Shown here: piece after piece, positions 12,747-24,723 of the stretch
Layout: every line of letters begins with the position of its first letter
Position numbering within the stretch: the stretch's first letter is position 1
Source: Agapanthus africanus
Lineage: Eukaryota; Streptophyta; Magnoliopsida; Asparagales; Amaryllidaceae
Assembly: GCA_030015575.1 (NCBI GenBank)
Contig: CM057340.1
Coordinates: 756,841,632 to 756,905,631, forward strand
Reading direction: 5' to 3'
DNA length: 64,000 nt
Translations under genes and position numbers: made by a program
Notes under the pieces: generated by a model
Databases searched by the model: none
Told to the model about the DNA's origin: nothing
The model's input: the letters and a program-made list of their open reading frames with translations, nothing else

Positions 12747-12765
12747 TGGCACTGTTGTCGGGGAT
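12747..12765 (+). promoter_or_regulatory. Primer binding site of element B (tRNA-Asp type)
   Basis: TGGCACTGTTGTCGGGGAT begins two bases after the 5' LTR. It closely resembles TGGCGCCGTTGCCGGGGAT, the complement of the plant tRNA-Asp 3' end used by Athila and Tat elements. Confidence 0.85.
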
Positions 12766-13839
12766 TACGTGCTATTTTGTTCGTTTTTGTTATTTGAGTT
12801 GAAATTTTATTATTCCATCAGAATTTTTTTTAGATCAAAATCGCACAAGTGCTTAACGATTTGTTGTGATTTCTGTAAGGGAATCTGGAATCATTGGAGT
12901 AAAGGGAAAAATATTCAGATCATCTCAGGAAGTCCAGTGAAATAAAAGGAGCAGCTGGAAAAAATTTCGTGCAAAGATCTTGCTGGATAACCGCGGATCC
13001 GCGGCCGTTTCCTTGAAATTTCGGCGGAACCGCATCGATATTGACACTTCAGTGCTTCAAAATTCTCTGGTATATTCTGTACTTTCTTATCTCCTCCCTG
13101 CTCTTGTCTATTAACCAATTTCTGCAGGATTCTTTGCAAAAATTCGCAGCGTCTCTAAAGAAAAATTGTTGCGTGTTTGATCTTGGTTGTTTGCATATTT
13201 TAACACGGAAATTAAGGGCCAAAGACCAAATTCAGATTAGGTGGGGAGTTCATTACCCTTCCTAAACCCCAGAAATCACAAAACTTGCATCCGCATCACT
13301 CTTATTAACTAAAAAATATCTAGACTTGACTCAACGGACCGTTGCGCTCACTTAGGACAGAAGGAAGTTATGGGCAATCTACTATTTATCTGCATTTCTT
13401 TTTTGGTGTCTAAGGTAAGTGTGTCTAAGGCAAGTGATTACTTAATTAGGCCCACTACTTGTAGTGGAGAACCTCCTACTTACCTGGCACTTACCTGGCC
13501 ACAGAAGGGATAAAGAGGCAGTAGAGGATCTATTCTGCAATTTGTCTTCTGGAAGTCTATGAGCGGTCTAGAGACTTGACCTAGGTGACTATTAGATCTA
13601 AGGTTACTTATGCATATTTTGTGATTTGATTTTTCAGAAATCCGTCTTTTTTCAAACCAAACACCAAATCCACATTTTCTCTAATTATCACTTACGATGC
13701 CACTTGCGCTTAACCATTTAGTGCATGCTCGACTGGACACGGGATTCTAGTGCCCGTCTTGTCCGCGTTCCTTTTATCGACTCCGAAGTCGGTATTTCTA
13801 CATTTTCTTTTTCTTCACCCACATACCACACCCACTTCG
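12766..13839 (+). other. Untranslated leader of element B
   Basis: About 1.1 kb with no convincing coding sequence. It contains a GC-rich dyad AACCGCGGATCCGCGGCCG (about 12989-13007). Part of it (about 13290-13340, around AAAAAATATCTAGACT) matches the split leader of element A near 24910-24945 on the other strand. Confidence 0.7.
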
Positions 13840-14840
13840 ATGGACGGTTCTCCATCGAACTTCTTTAACACTACTCTGCCACCGTCCGCAGGTGCACAAA
13901 ATCCGTCTCGCATCTCTCTCCAAGAGAGATGCTACCCTATTCGAAGTCCTCTTTCTACCTGTCTTTCCATTCCACCAGCCAATGGGGAAAATTTCGAAAT
14001 CAAACCTCAATACATCAATCTTTTACCCAAATTTTACGGTCTCGAGTCTGAAGACGTATATGTCTTTATTACCAAATTTGAAAATGTATGCGCTATGATG
14101 GGTACTTCACAGCTTTCTGTGGATGCTATGCGTCTATGTCTTCTCCCGTGCACTTTGTGTGATTTAGCCGAGAAATGGCTTTATAACACAGCCGCACATT
14201 CTATTTCAAACTGGGATGAATTCGTCGTAGCTTTCCTAAAGAAATTCTACCCCAATCATAAGACAGCCTAAGTCCGTAGCGAAATAAATCAATTTACCCT
14301 GCTTCCCAATGAATCATTTTCGAAGTATTTTGAACGCTTCAAGGATCTGTTAGTTCAATGTCCTTATCATGGAATCCCTAGATGGGATCTGTGTAGAATC
14401 GTATATAAGGGCATTAATCCTACAACAAAACAGAATCTTGAATCCATGTGTCAAGGCACCTTCATGACTAAAGATGATAGTGAAGCCTGGAGATTTTTAG
14501 AAGATTTCGCTGAAAACTTTACAGTGGGAGAGTGTAAGTCAATCATCATCTAGGGATGGTATTCACCAACTTGATGTTTCCATAAGAGTTAGAGCTGAAA
14601 TGGAAAAAGAAACTCGAAGGTATGGAACATAAATTCTCAGTAGCCTCCCTAAATCAGATGACATTCCCCAAACTGTCTGTGGATACTGTTCTGATCCATC
14701 ACATCTTACAGAAGAATGTCCTTTAAATTCTCCATTTCAAGGTCAAGAGTACACTAATGCTGCTCTCCAGCAAAGACCTAGAAACGATCCATATTCATCC
14801 ACTTATAATCAGGGTTGGAGGAATCACCCTAACTTTGCTT
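13840..14840 (+). pseudogene. Gag region of Athila element B (broken)
   Basis: Starts MDGSPSNFFNTTLPPS at 13840. The Retrotrans_gag-type domain follows, with the conserved NGENFEIKPQYINLLPKFYG and AEKWLYNTAAHSISNWDEF blocks (13980-14270), continuing to about 14560. A cysteine segment CGYC-x4-H-x4-C near 14675-14730 looks like a zinc knuckle. The counterpart region of element A is equally arranged. The region is broken. Confidence 0.82.
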
Positions 14841-15239
14841 GGAACCAACAAGAAACTAAAAACACGGTTCCTAACCCAAAACAACTTTCAAAGGGTCCCT
14901 CCACAACAACAACAACCACTACAACTAACTCAGCACCCCTATCAATCACAAAATTTTCAAAATCCGGTCAACACTTCTGCACTGTAACAATCCTTTGCAA
15001 TTGACTGGTACTGATGACTCCTCTTCACTCGCACAAACCATGAATTTGATTCTGAAAAATTTCATGCAAGTTTCGGCTGATGTTAAGTCTTCTGTCGATG
15101 ATATAAAGAAAAACTCTGCCTCCCAAGCTGAGAGTATAAAATCAATGGAAGCAAAATTGCACAATTAAAAGCCGAAATGAGTGCTGGATAGAAAGGGAAA
15201 CTTCCGTCCCAACCCCTGCCGAATCCTGGACATTCACAA

Positions 15240-15640
15240 CACTACAATGTAAATGCAATTACAACGTTGAGATCCGGAGGAGTGCTGAATAATCAAGTCG
15301 GTGAAGAGATTGATAATCATGATGAATCTATCAATAACACCCCAGCTTTCACTTTCACTTTTCCTTCCGCATCTACTTCTACTTCTGACCATTGTTCTTC
15401 TACTCCATCCCCTTCTTGCGAGCCTATTCTTCGTTTTCCTCAAGGCTCGAACCCTCAGCAAATTTCTTCTAGTCCACCAAAGACGTTCCCCACTCCTATT
15501 CCGGGATCAGTTCCACACACACCACCTTCTCCAATGTTGGACCCAGCTATTATTGCTAAAGCTCCTTATTCGAATCGGTTAAGGGGAAATAAAAAGAGTT
15601 CACATATGGAGAAGATTATGAAAATATTTAAATAGATTAA
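15240..15640 (+). pseudogene. Ser/Pro-rich gag-pol linker of element B
   Basis: Contains the TTLRSGGVLN motif followed by a Ser/Thr/Pro-rich stretch and KAPYSNRLRGNKKS. This corresponds to the AVTLRSGR linker preceding the protease in Athila-type elements. The same linker is seen in element A at 8669-8980. Confidence 0.75.
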
Positions 15641-15789
15641 CATCAACATCCCTCTCCTAGATGCTATTCAAAAAGTCCCGGCTTATGCGAAAATTTTAAA
15701 GGACTTGTGCACTAGGAAGAGGAAACCTAAAGTGCCCAAAAAGGTATTCATGACAAATAATGTTAGCGCTGCTTTTACTCCATAGTTAC

Positions 15790-16480
15790 CAAAGAAACGT
15801 AAGTACCCTGGATATCCTACAATCTCGATTTCTATTGGGGGTAAAAACATTAATCGTGCTTTACTTGACCTTGGTGCAAGTGTTAACCTGCTTCCATATT
15901 CTGTCTACGAGCAGTTAGGGATTGGAGAGTTGAAACCAGCTCATTGTACTCTCCAAATGGCAGACCGATCAATCACCAAACCTAGGGGTGAACTCGAGAA
16001 TGTGTTGATTAAAGTCGGGGAATTTATATTCCCTGTGGACTTTATTGTTCTTGATACACAACTTGTAGCAAACCCACAGAACCAAATTCCGGTGATTCTG
16101 GGTCGACCATTCCTTGCCACTTCCAATGCTGTAATAAATTGTCGAAATGGTTCTATGACCCTATCCTTTGGGAAGATATCCATAGAGCTAAACATTTACA
16201 AAATTGGAAGTCAGCCGTCTGAACCCTCTGCTCACATACTTGATGTCTGTTCTGTCCACGAGATTGCTCCCGAAAGCAGCAAGGTTGATGAACTTTTCTT
16301 TGACTATCTCGACGACATTAGCACATCAATGTTTGATCTTGCACATCTTAGTGAGGACACTTTTTCCACTCCTGAGTCTGAAACTTTTGACTCCTCACTT
16401 TCCGAGTTTGTATCCTTTGCAAGCTACAAGCTTCTTCCTGAATCTGAATGTCATTCGCTTACCCACCTTCAATAGTTTCT
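15790..16480 (+). pseudogene. Aspartic protease region of element B
   Basis: The retropepsin-like region with the conserved ASVNLLPYSVYEQLG segment lies near 15875-15920. It is followed by MADRSITKPRGELENVLIKV and ILGRPFLATSNAVINC. An acidic, poorly conserved linker then leads to the reverse transcriptase. The arrangement matches element A. Such proteases process the element polyprotein. Confidence 0.82.
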
Positions 16481-16600
16481 CCTCCAGCATTAGATCTCAA
16501 ATTGTTACCTTCTCGCCTTAAATATGCATATTTAGGTGAGAATGGGTCTTTACCTGTGATCATATCAGCTTCTCTAACCTAAGAGAAAGAAAATTCACTT

Positions 16601-17947
16601 TTGATGGTATTGAAATCTAATAGGCAGGCTTTTGGTTGGACTATGGCTGACATCAAAGGGATTAGTCCCTTGATTGTTGAACATCGTATACATCTGATGG
16701 ATGAAGCTAAGCCAACCCGAGAACCACAGAGACAGTTAAACCCCGTCATGAAGGATGTGGTAAAGAAAGAAATCGTCAAATGCCTTGACAGTGGTATCAT
16801 TTACCCAATCTCAGATAGCCAATTGGTAAGTCTAATTCATGTAGTCCCTAAGAAATCTGGCATCACGGTCATAACAAATGAGGCAAATAAGTTAATCCAG
16901 ACACGCTCTCAAACTGGGTGGCATGTATGTATTGATTATAGAAAACTCAATGCCGCAACGAGGAAAGACCACTTTCCTCTACATTTTATTGACCAGATGC
17001 TAGAACGCTTAGCTGGACGGGAATATTATTGCTTCATGGACGAATACTCTGGCTATAACCAGGTCCCTATTGCCGAAAAGGATCAAGACAAAACCACATT
17101 TACTTATCATTTTGGTACTTTTGCTTATAAATGCATGCCCTTTGGGTTATGCAATGCTCCCGCTACATTTCAGCGGTGTATGATGGGGATATTCTCGGAC
17201 ATGGTCGAGAATTTTCTAGAGATTTTTATGGAAGATTTCTCGATATTTGGAGATTCTTTTGATGACTGCCTATCACATCTTGACGCAGTTCTTGCTCGTT
17301 GTAAAGAGAAGAACTTAACCTTGAATTGGGAAAAATGCCATTTCATGGTCCAAGAAGGAATTGTGCTTGGACATGTTATTTCACGAAAAGGCATTGAGGT
17401 TGACAGAGCTAAAATAGATGTCATTCATAACCTTCCACATCCCAAATGCGTCAAAGATATACGATCTTTTCTTGGCCATGCAGGCTTTTACAGGAGATTC
17501 ATTAAGAATTTTAGCAAAATTGTTAAACCCTTAACTCTTCTCTTGGTCAAGGACACAACCTTTCACTTTGACTCGGATTGTGAGGCTGCATTTGACTCAC
17601 TTAAGAAATCCCTCACTACAGCCCATATTCTATCCTCTTCAGATTGGAACCATCCGTTTGAGCTTATGTGTGATGCATCAGATTTTGCAGTTGATACAGT
17701 CTTAGGACAGCACATTGAAAAGATGCCACACGTAATTTATTATGCAAGCGAGACCCCGAATGATGCTCAAATTAATTATACAACTACTAAGAAGGAACTT
17801 TTGGCAGTTGTATTTGCATTAGAAAAATCCTGGCCTTACTTGATTGGCTCACCAATAGTTGTGTACACTGACCATTCCGCCTTAAAACATCTTTTGGCGA
17901 AGAAAGATACTAAAGGTAGGCTAATACGTTGGATCCTTCTATTATAA
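16601..17947 (+). CDS. Reverse transcriptase and RNase H of element B, open frame fragment
   Basis: A 448-codon open frame. Residues about 1-60 hold the N-terminal RT block (SNRQAFGWTMADIKG); 95-270 the RT palm and fingers with CIDYRKLNAATRKDHFPL, FGLCNAPATFQR and the strand around FLEIFMEDFSIFGDSFDD; 285-330 GFYRRFIKNFSKI; and 350-445 RNase H (FELMCDASDFA, then VVYTDHSALKHLLAKKDTKG). It is one part of a longer polyprotein and not an independent gene. It is open, but neighbouring parts of pol are broken, so I treat the element as a fossil. Confidence 0.9.
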   Translation: MMVLKSNRQAFGWTMADIKGISPLIVEHRIHLMDEAKPTREPQRQLNPVMKDVVKKEIVKCLDSGIIYPISDSQLVSLIHVVPKKSGITVITNEANKLIQTRSQTGWHVCIDYRKLNAATRKDHFPLHFIDQMLERLAGREYYCFMDEYSGYNQVPIAEKDQDKTTFTYHFGTFAYKCMPFGLCNAPATFQRCMMGIFSDMVENFLEIFMEDFSIFGDSFDDCLSHLDAVLARCKEKNLTLNWEKCHFMVQEGIVLGHVISRKGIEVDRAKIDVIHNLPHPKCVKDIRSFLGHAGFYRRFIKNFSKIVKPLTLLLVKDTTFHFDSDCEAAFDSLKKSLTTAHILSSSDWNHPFELMCDASDFAVDTVLGQHIEKMPHVIYYASETPNDAQINYTTTKKELLAVVFALEKSWPYLIGSPIVVYTDHSALKHLLAKKDTKGRLIRWILLL

Positions 17948-19264
17948 GAATTTGATCTTGTTATTCGAGATAAGAAAGGATGTGAAAACGTAGTAGCCGA
18001 CCATCTTTCACACATCTCTTCTTCACCTATGACCCTGCCAATTAATGACTCTTTTCCGGACGAACAACTCTTGAACGTATTCAACGAACCTTGGTTCGGG
18101 GATATTGTGAATTATCTTGCTACGGGACTAATTCCTAGCAAATGGTCTAAACAGGACAAACATCGATTTCTATCCTAAATAAAACATTTTTACTGGGATA
18201 AACCTTATCTGTTTAAGTATTGTCCTGATCAGATCATTCGCCGATGTGTCCCCAATGATGAATTCAAGAGTGTTCTATCTTTTTGTCATGATCAGGAAAG
18301 TGGAGGTCACTTTGGTCCTCGAAAGACGGCGGAGAAGGTTTTGCAATGCGGTTTTTATTGGCCGACTTTATTCCAAGATGCATTTGCTCATTGCAAAACC
18401 TATCCATAATATCAACACACGGGTCGGATTTCTCGGAGAAATGAGATGTCACTTCAACCGATCCTGGTGATTGAAAATTTTGACATTTGGAGTATAGATT
18501 TTATGGGTCCTTTTTCCAACTCTTTTGGGAATTTGTACATATTGCTTGCGGTTGATTACATCTCAAACTGGGTGGAAGCTATTCCTTGTCGCACTAATGA
18601 CAAAAAGGTTGCCATTAAGTTCTTAAAAGAAAATATCTTTTCGTGATTTGGACACCCTCGCGCTATCATTAGCGATAATGGGACACATTTCTGTAATCGA
18701 TCTTTCGAGACTTTCATGTGGAAATATGCAATTAACCACAAACTTTCCACACCCTATCATCCCCAAACGAGCGGGCAAGCTGAGATTTCCAACAGACAAA
18801 TCAAACAAATTTTGGAGAAAACTGTTTCTAAAAATCGAAAAGATTAATCAACCAAATTAACGGATGCTCTTTGAGCATTTCGTACCGCATATAAAACTGA
18901 TCTAGGTATGTCTCCTTACCGTCTAGTGTTTGGTAAGGCTTTCCACCTTCCAGTCGATATTGAGCACAAAGCATTGTGGGCAATTAAAGAACTGAACTTT
19001 GACTTAAATCATACCTGCAACTTTCGAAAGCTGCAATTAAACGAGCTAACCGAACTCCGCGATGAAATTTACGATAATGCTGTAATTGTAAAGAACCGGA
19101 CTAGGGTATTTCACGATAAAAACATTTTGAGAAAAACATTTATACCTGGTCAACAAGTCCTTCTTTATGACTCACGTCTCCATCTTCATGCGGGTAAGCT
19201 AAAATCTCGGTGGAAAGGACATTTTGTTGTGCTGTATATATACCCGCACGGGGCAGTTGGGGTT
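17948..19264 (+). pseudogene. Integrase region of element B, main part (broken)
   Basis: Zinc-binding region about 18230-18420. Core with [18 protein letters not shown] and [14 protein letters not shown] (about 18470-18600). C-terminal region from 18900 with [19 protein letters not shown] and the [10 protein letters not shown] block ending at the solo LTR insertion. The remainder of the region lies on the far side of that insertion (21494-21600). Broken in several places. Confidence 0.85.
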
Positions 19265-19269
19265 GAAAA
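19265..19269. repeat. TSD of solo LTR copy 2, left (GAAAA)
   Basis: Identical 5-bp repeat at 21489-21493 on the other side of the solo LTR. Confidence 0.88.
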
Positions 19270-21488
19270 TGTTGAAAATATAAGGTTAGTATAGCACCTT
19301 AGAAAGGTTTAGGAAGGCATCACAAATGCCATATTGAAATTTTTAGGGTGCTAAACAAACCCTAACTAAGATCTTAACTAGAGAATTAGGTTTAACATTC
19401 ATGTAAGCAACTTTACATCTAAGAGAGAGGGATTACAACCTTTGTAATCCGTTCCTTCGCTTCATAAGCTCCGAGTAGTAGTCCCTTTGCTGCGATCCAT
19501 GATCTCCCGGACTCAAGAGAGGCTCCACAAGTCGAATGATCCATTCTTGCTTGAAGTCTTCCTTTTCGAAAATGATCCACCTTGAAGAATCTCAAGATCA
19601 AGCTTTTACTTCTCTAATCAAGTATTAGTAAAGTGAACACCCTAATCTAAGTGGCTAGAATAGATGAGGATGATGAAGTGGGAATTTTTCTCTCTTTTGT
19701 TTTCATTTTCTCACTTTTTATCATCACAAATCAAAAAGCTAGAAAGCTTTTTCAAGGACCAAGAAGAAGAAGAAATCTATTTGTGATGAATAATGAATTC
19801 ATTGTGATGGTTACAAATCAACCATGGGTTAAGAATGAAGGCTTAACCCTTATAGAGATTTTACTAGGATAAAGGATTTGGGTTGGGTTAAAAAATATCT
19901 ACACAAAATATCTACACAAAATATCTAAGCTTAAAACAAAATAAAGCTTCTAAAAGCTTCATGAAAAAGCTAACCCAAATGCTAACCCAAATCAAACCCT
20001 AACTTGTTTAATCTCCACAAATCATGTTGTATTTGTAATCATAACTTGTTACAATATTATATATCACATATATAATATATTTTGTAACAAAAGAAAATAA
20101 TACAATTAACATATATCGCATATATATCAATGTATTATCCCGTGAGAAAATAAATCAATAAAGCGAGCTTATATTAGTTAACGTAATATAATATATCAAA
20201 TATATAATTATAGATTAAATTATCGAATCAACATTTGATCCGACAATCCTGCTATATTGCATATAACCGACTAATATAACATGTACCAATTCATTGAATC
20301 AACACTTGATCCGATGACCCGGCTATATCATATATACCCGGCCGATATCATATATCGCGAGAATAGAATACGGTATCTTATATCGTATTATTCTTGGTCC
20401 CGCACACATCACATATGTTCTCCTACTCCGTTTTGCCTGAGCCAGGAAACCTCTATGTAGGACTCTAAAGAATCGTCAATACGCCAGCAGTAGGTGATGA
20501 TCATATCAAACACCCACAAGCTGCAAGCGGTAAACTAAACATAACAGCCACCCAGGTATTGAGCAATCAGAAGATCAACGAGCAAGCCTGTACATTCTTC
20601 TGCGAATCCAATCAGAAACACTCCCGTACAGTCCGGTCTCGTCGTCTGATATGTCGCATATCTCGCCTAGGGGTGGTAAACGTCAGACCCCAGTAGCTTG
20701 ATAAGTCGTATCGATATGAGGTCTATAACAGTTTGAGAAACTACTGATAACACTTACCAGTAAATCTCAGCAACCCTGATCAGGGATTTCTAGTTATAGC
20801 CAATCGAACACAGCGCAACATCAACTCCCTATACCGGGAGAGACGAAACCCCTCATATCGCTCATTGCCTCCATGTGATTCGGGACTGTACCCAAAAGCC
20901 ACCGTTTTGCACGCCCTCTTGGACATGGTATGATGGAAATCAATGCACAGTGGAAATCATACAAGACTCTATGACGATCTCGGGTCTACAGACTAACCTG
21001 TACCAGTGTCACCAGAGAACTGCCATCTGACGTGAGGTATGATACCATCTGGGAGTTCTCGGCGAGTCCGTCCAGTGTACCCAGTTTCCACTGAGCACCT
21101 GTATACTATCTCTGATGTCAAACATCAATGGATATGGGATCATCCATCGCCCATCTACATGGGTCAAGAAGCATACGCTAGTCTACTCTGGTATATCGAT
21201 GCCCTGTCTCGATACACCTGCGACTAGGAACATTTGAAGGATGTACTTAGCGACTACACTGTCCCCACTAGTATGATCTGCATCATAGTCGTGGTAGTCA
21301 AGTACTCATCCTAAGGGCTTTATCAACATGTAACATAGAGACTATCAGAGTACATGTTAAGATAAAGAGCAACCAAATAGCATACTATCATGTCGAGCAA
21401 GAAAGTCCTCCATATATATGTCCAAGCATCCACTACAATATACATCGCATGTACAGTAATGGCCTCTAGGGCTTACATATCACTAACA
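19270..21488 (-). mobile_element. Solo LTR of a Tork/Angela-type Copia element, copy 2
   Basis: 2219 bp. On the minus strand it starts TGTTAGTGATATGTAAGCCC at 21488 and ends CA at 19270. It is flanked by the perfect TSD GAAAA. It is homologous along its length to copy 1 (2730-4872); conserved landmarks include the segment around GTCAATACGCCAGCAGTAGG near 20476-20495. Copies 1 and 2 have clearly diverged from each other and have different TSDs, so they are independent insertions. Relative to its host element B it is antisense. Confidence 0.94.
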
Positions 21489-21493
21489 GAAAA

Positions 21494-21600
21494 CGGTATA
21501 ATTTTCAAAGTAAATGGACATAGATTAAAACCGTATTTTTCCACTGACCCCATAGAGGAGCTCCTGTTTTTACAGGAGCCACTTTATCTTGACTAAAATT
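21494..21600 (+). pseudogene. Integrase end of element B, beyond the solo LTR
   Basis: A short coding remnant with the VNGHRLKPYFSTDPIEEL block, homologous to NGHRVKPFLTAEPV in element A. It marks the point from which element B resumes after the solo LTR. Confidence 0.8.
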
Positions 21601-22962
21601 CCTCCGTCTCACTTCCATGTCTTGAAAAATACTGTATCATTTTTAGAATGGAGGTGAGTGAAAAGAATAAGTTTGGGGGAGATTTTCATGTTCACATATT
21701 ATTGCCCCAGTTAATAAATTTCCTTCCAAGTTTGCAGGTTTTTGAGATTTAACAGATGGCAACAGTGAGGACACTGTTCTAAACAAGTTTGGGGGGGTTT
21801 GTGCTTATTTACACATCAGTTTGCATCATACTTTGCATAAGCACAAAACATAATTAAAAAAAAATTGTACATAAATAAGATAATAAAAGATTAGATAGTG
21901 AAAAATTACATCCAAAAGATTAGAAAAATTTAAGAAAACCTAGAAAGTTAGATGTTTTCTTAAACGAACTAGTAATAAGTAGTTATGAGCCGTTATCCCA
22001 AGGGCTAGTAAGATGAAGGAAGTCACTAATCTGAGGATAAAAATAAGTCTGAAAAATAATTCTTATTCTGGAAGCCAAATATTTGAACGTCGATACCCTT
22101 CTATACACACTTACACACGTCTTGAAATTCGGGATAATAGAGAATACCTTGAAATGCTCTTGTCTAAAAGCCAAAGCACGAAGAAAATAATAAATGAAGA
22201 AAAGATAAAATGGTGTAGAAAAATGAAAACTGGTTTTGTAATCACCAAGGCAGTATAAAAAAAATATAGCGAGGGTGCTTCATCACCTAGTGCTTTAGAC
22301 CAACTGGTTTGGGAGTCACTGCTATGCCTTAGGTGTTGCAAGACGAGAAAAATACTAATACACCTAATCAGCAAGCACATGAGTAATCGGTCGGTTAGTA
22401 CCTCAAGAAGTATTAACGATCGCATGAAAAATATGTGAGCAAATCCATCTAAGTTTTCACCAATTAAAAAGTGCTGAGGTAGATGGACAAGAGTATAATA
22501 GCTTGAATTGAATTCTCCGAGTGTAGGGATGTCTTTTTCACACACGTAGAGGTATATGATCAGTATTTGGAAGAAAGATAGGAATGAAGAATAAAAATGA
22601 TGTTTTATTGAGGGATGATGTGATTTCTAATATTTTTTCATGACTCTTAAGATAGGGCTCATGACAACCGAAAAGCTAGTATAGTTAGAAACTCTAATTT
22701 TCAAAGTCTTTCTTTTACAATTCTTATCTTTACATATAACTTTCACATTCTTCCTTTTATTATGGGATTTTATGGATGCAATCCGCTGAAAACCCTCAGA
22801 AGACAACACTCCTCCTACTAGGGACATCTAGAGATTTAAAGGCTTGTTGCACATGCTCAGTGCAATCGTGTTTACCTACGAAAGTGTGCTACTTAGTTTT
22901 TCTCTTTCTTTCTATTTTATCCTTCTCTTGAATAAAAAATGTTTGCTCGAGACGATCAAAAT
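21601..22962 (+). other. 3' noncoding region of element B
   Basis: About 1.36 kb without a convincing ORF on the sense strand. Two internal polypurine-like tracts, AAGTTTGGGGGAGA (near 21667) and AAGTTTGGGGGGGTTTG (near 21784), precede the true tract at the LTR. An env-position ORF like that of element A is not seen here. Confidence 0.65.
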
Positions 22963-22978
22963 TAAGTTTGGGGGGATT
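22963..22978 (+). promoter_or_regulatory. Polypurine tract of element B
   Basis: AAGTTTGGGGGGATT immediately upstream of the 3' LTR start (TGATCAGTC at 22979). Plus-strand priming sites of this type sit directly at the 3' LTR. Confidence 0.9.
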
Positions 22979-24718
22979 TGATCAGTCGAAAATATTGCAA
23001 TCTTAACACATCAATTTCCCTACTTTTTCTAATTATCTAAAGGTGTTTGGTAAAAATATAGCACATATTAGCAATTTGTCTGCAAAATATTCAATAACAT
23101 GTGTTATACATTATAACCGGCATTTTGAGGGAAATTGTGTGTTTATTACTTCATGCATGATATTATACATCTCGACACGTTTCAGTAGATTTTGTGCAGA
23201 AAATTATTCAGGTCAAAGAACTGGAATCACAAATTTGCTGATAAAACGCAGCAAGTCAAAGACTACAAATCTGGCAGAAACCAAGAAAGGATATTAAGAT
23301 TCCAGAAATCAGAGGAAGACCCTAAAGCCAAAACCAAACAACTGCAGAAAATCCATTCAAAGATCTCACTAAACGGCCGCGGAACCGCGGCCGATCCAGG
23401 CCGATCCGCCGCCGATCTGACTCGTTGGCGGTCGAACTTTTTCCCAGGCTCCCCTTTTAACGTCCAAGCTTCCTCAAGACGCTTTGAACTGTGTATATTT
23501 CTCCAGAAGCTTCCCTTCAAACTTCCAAGCTTCTTGTGCGAGCTTGATACCTACCTAGCTTCCTATGCAAGCTTCATAACAACTTAGCTTCTAGTAGAAG
23601 ATAAACCTAGCTTCTAGGGGAAGATAGAGGAGGACTATAAAAGGAGATTTAGGGCTTCATTCAAAAGGTTGTTGTTGTTGATCATTATTCATCAATTCCA
23701 CACACAAGTTGAGTGACACAACTTGTAATCCAAATCCTAGCCCAAATCCAATTCCAAAGCCAGATCAAGATTCATCGAGAAGCGAATCAAGCAAGCCATC
23801 AACAATCCTTTATCGTGATGCCGGTCTTCATTAAGAGCAAGTGATCACAACTGTTCCATGACTCACGAAGATCGTTGCGAAGCTAATTTCGACGGATCTA
23901 GTTACCTCCTCAAATCTTGTAACCACGAATTGAGTAAATGTGTACCTAGTCATCGATTAATAAAGGTGATAATTGTAATTCTTGCTTTCTTTACATTCTT
24001 GCATTATGAAAATTTATCGATTCTTGATTCTTTCATATTTCATGATGTGTGAGTGAAATCTCCGCTTGTAAAGGATTCGAGAGAATTGATAGTTCTAATG
24101 ATGAACAAATCTTCATACTAATCTTAAGTCTTATGAGATTTGTGAACTTTAGCAAAAAGAATCGTTAATAACCTAATTTGGAGCGAGATCACTTCTTGAT
24201 TATTTCGTTGCAAATTAGGAATCAAATGATCGATGATTTTCTTTGCTAGAGCCTAGATCCGAATGATTATGATTGAAAAGATAAGGGATAGTGAAAGAGA
24301 AACCCTAGTTTCTTCAATTGATCCCTAATTTTCAATCATCATCATCAATCTAGCTACAAATTATCAATAGATAAGATTAGGAATTATTAGATTCTTCATT
24401 CGCTATTAATTCAATCGAATCCTATAAGACATTCTTCATTATCTTGATAAATCAATTTGATATTGGATAAATTCATAAATTCTTGATTCTAGATCTATTT
24501 TCTTTATGTTTCTTGAACTAAATCTCACAAATCTTGAATCATTTCCTTTACTATTTTCATTTCAATTCATCTAAAACAAGATCGATCAAAACACGAATCT
24601 CTGTGGACGATCCGTGCTCACTAACAAGCGCTATATGTGACACCGTTATTGATTGTGGCAATACAAATTTCTTTGGTTGTGAAACATTTTACTTAACACG
24701 TCAAGAAAAGATCAATCA
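22979..24718 (+). repeat. 3' LTR of element B
   Basis: Aligns end to end with 10992-12744. It carries the same TATA-like box (23636-23643) and an 18-bp dyad GGCCGCGGAACCGCGGCC at 23375-23392. Flanked on the right by the TSD CACCT (24719-24723). Confidence 0.95.
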
Positions 24719-24723
24719 CACCT

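Larger units (their letters stand above)
10992..24718 (+). mobile_element. Athila-type Ty3/gypsy element B, structurally complete
   Basis: A 13.7-kb plus-strand element with two LTRs (10992-12744 and 22979-24718), primer site, gag, protease, RT-RNase H, integrase, polypurine tract and a perfect TSD (CACCT). It includes a 2.2-kb solo LTR of another family. Removing that, B is about 11.5 kb, normal for Athila. The coding region is broken by several interruptions, although one frame covering RT and RNase H is open over 448 codons. By eye the LTRs are about 95% identical, which at commonly used plant rates suggests an age of a few million years or less. B lies in the leader of element A, in the opposite orientation, so it is younger than A. 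Confidence 0.95.
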
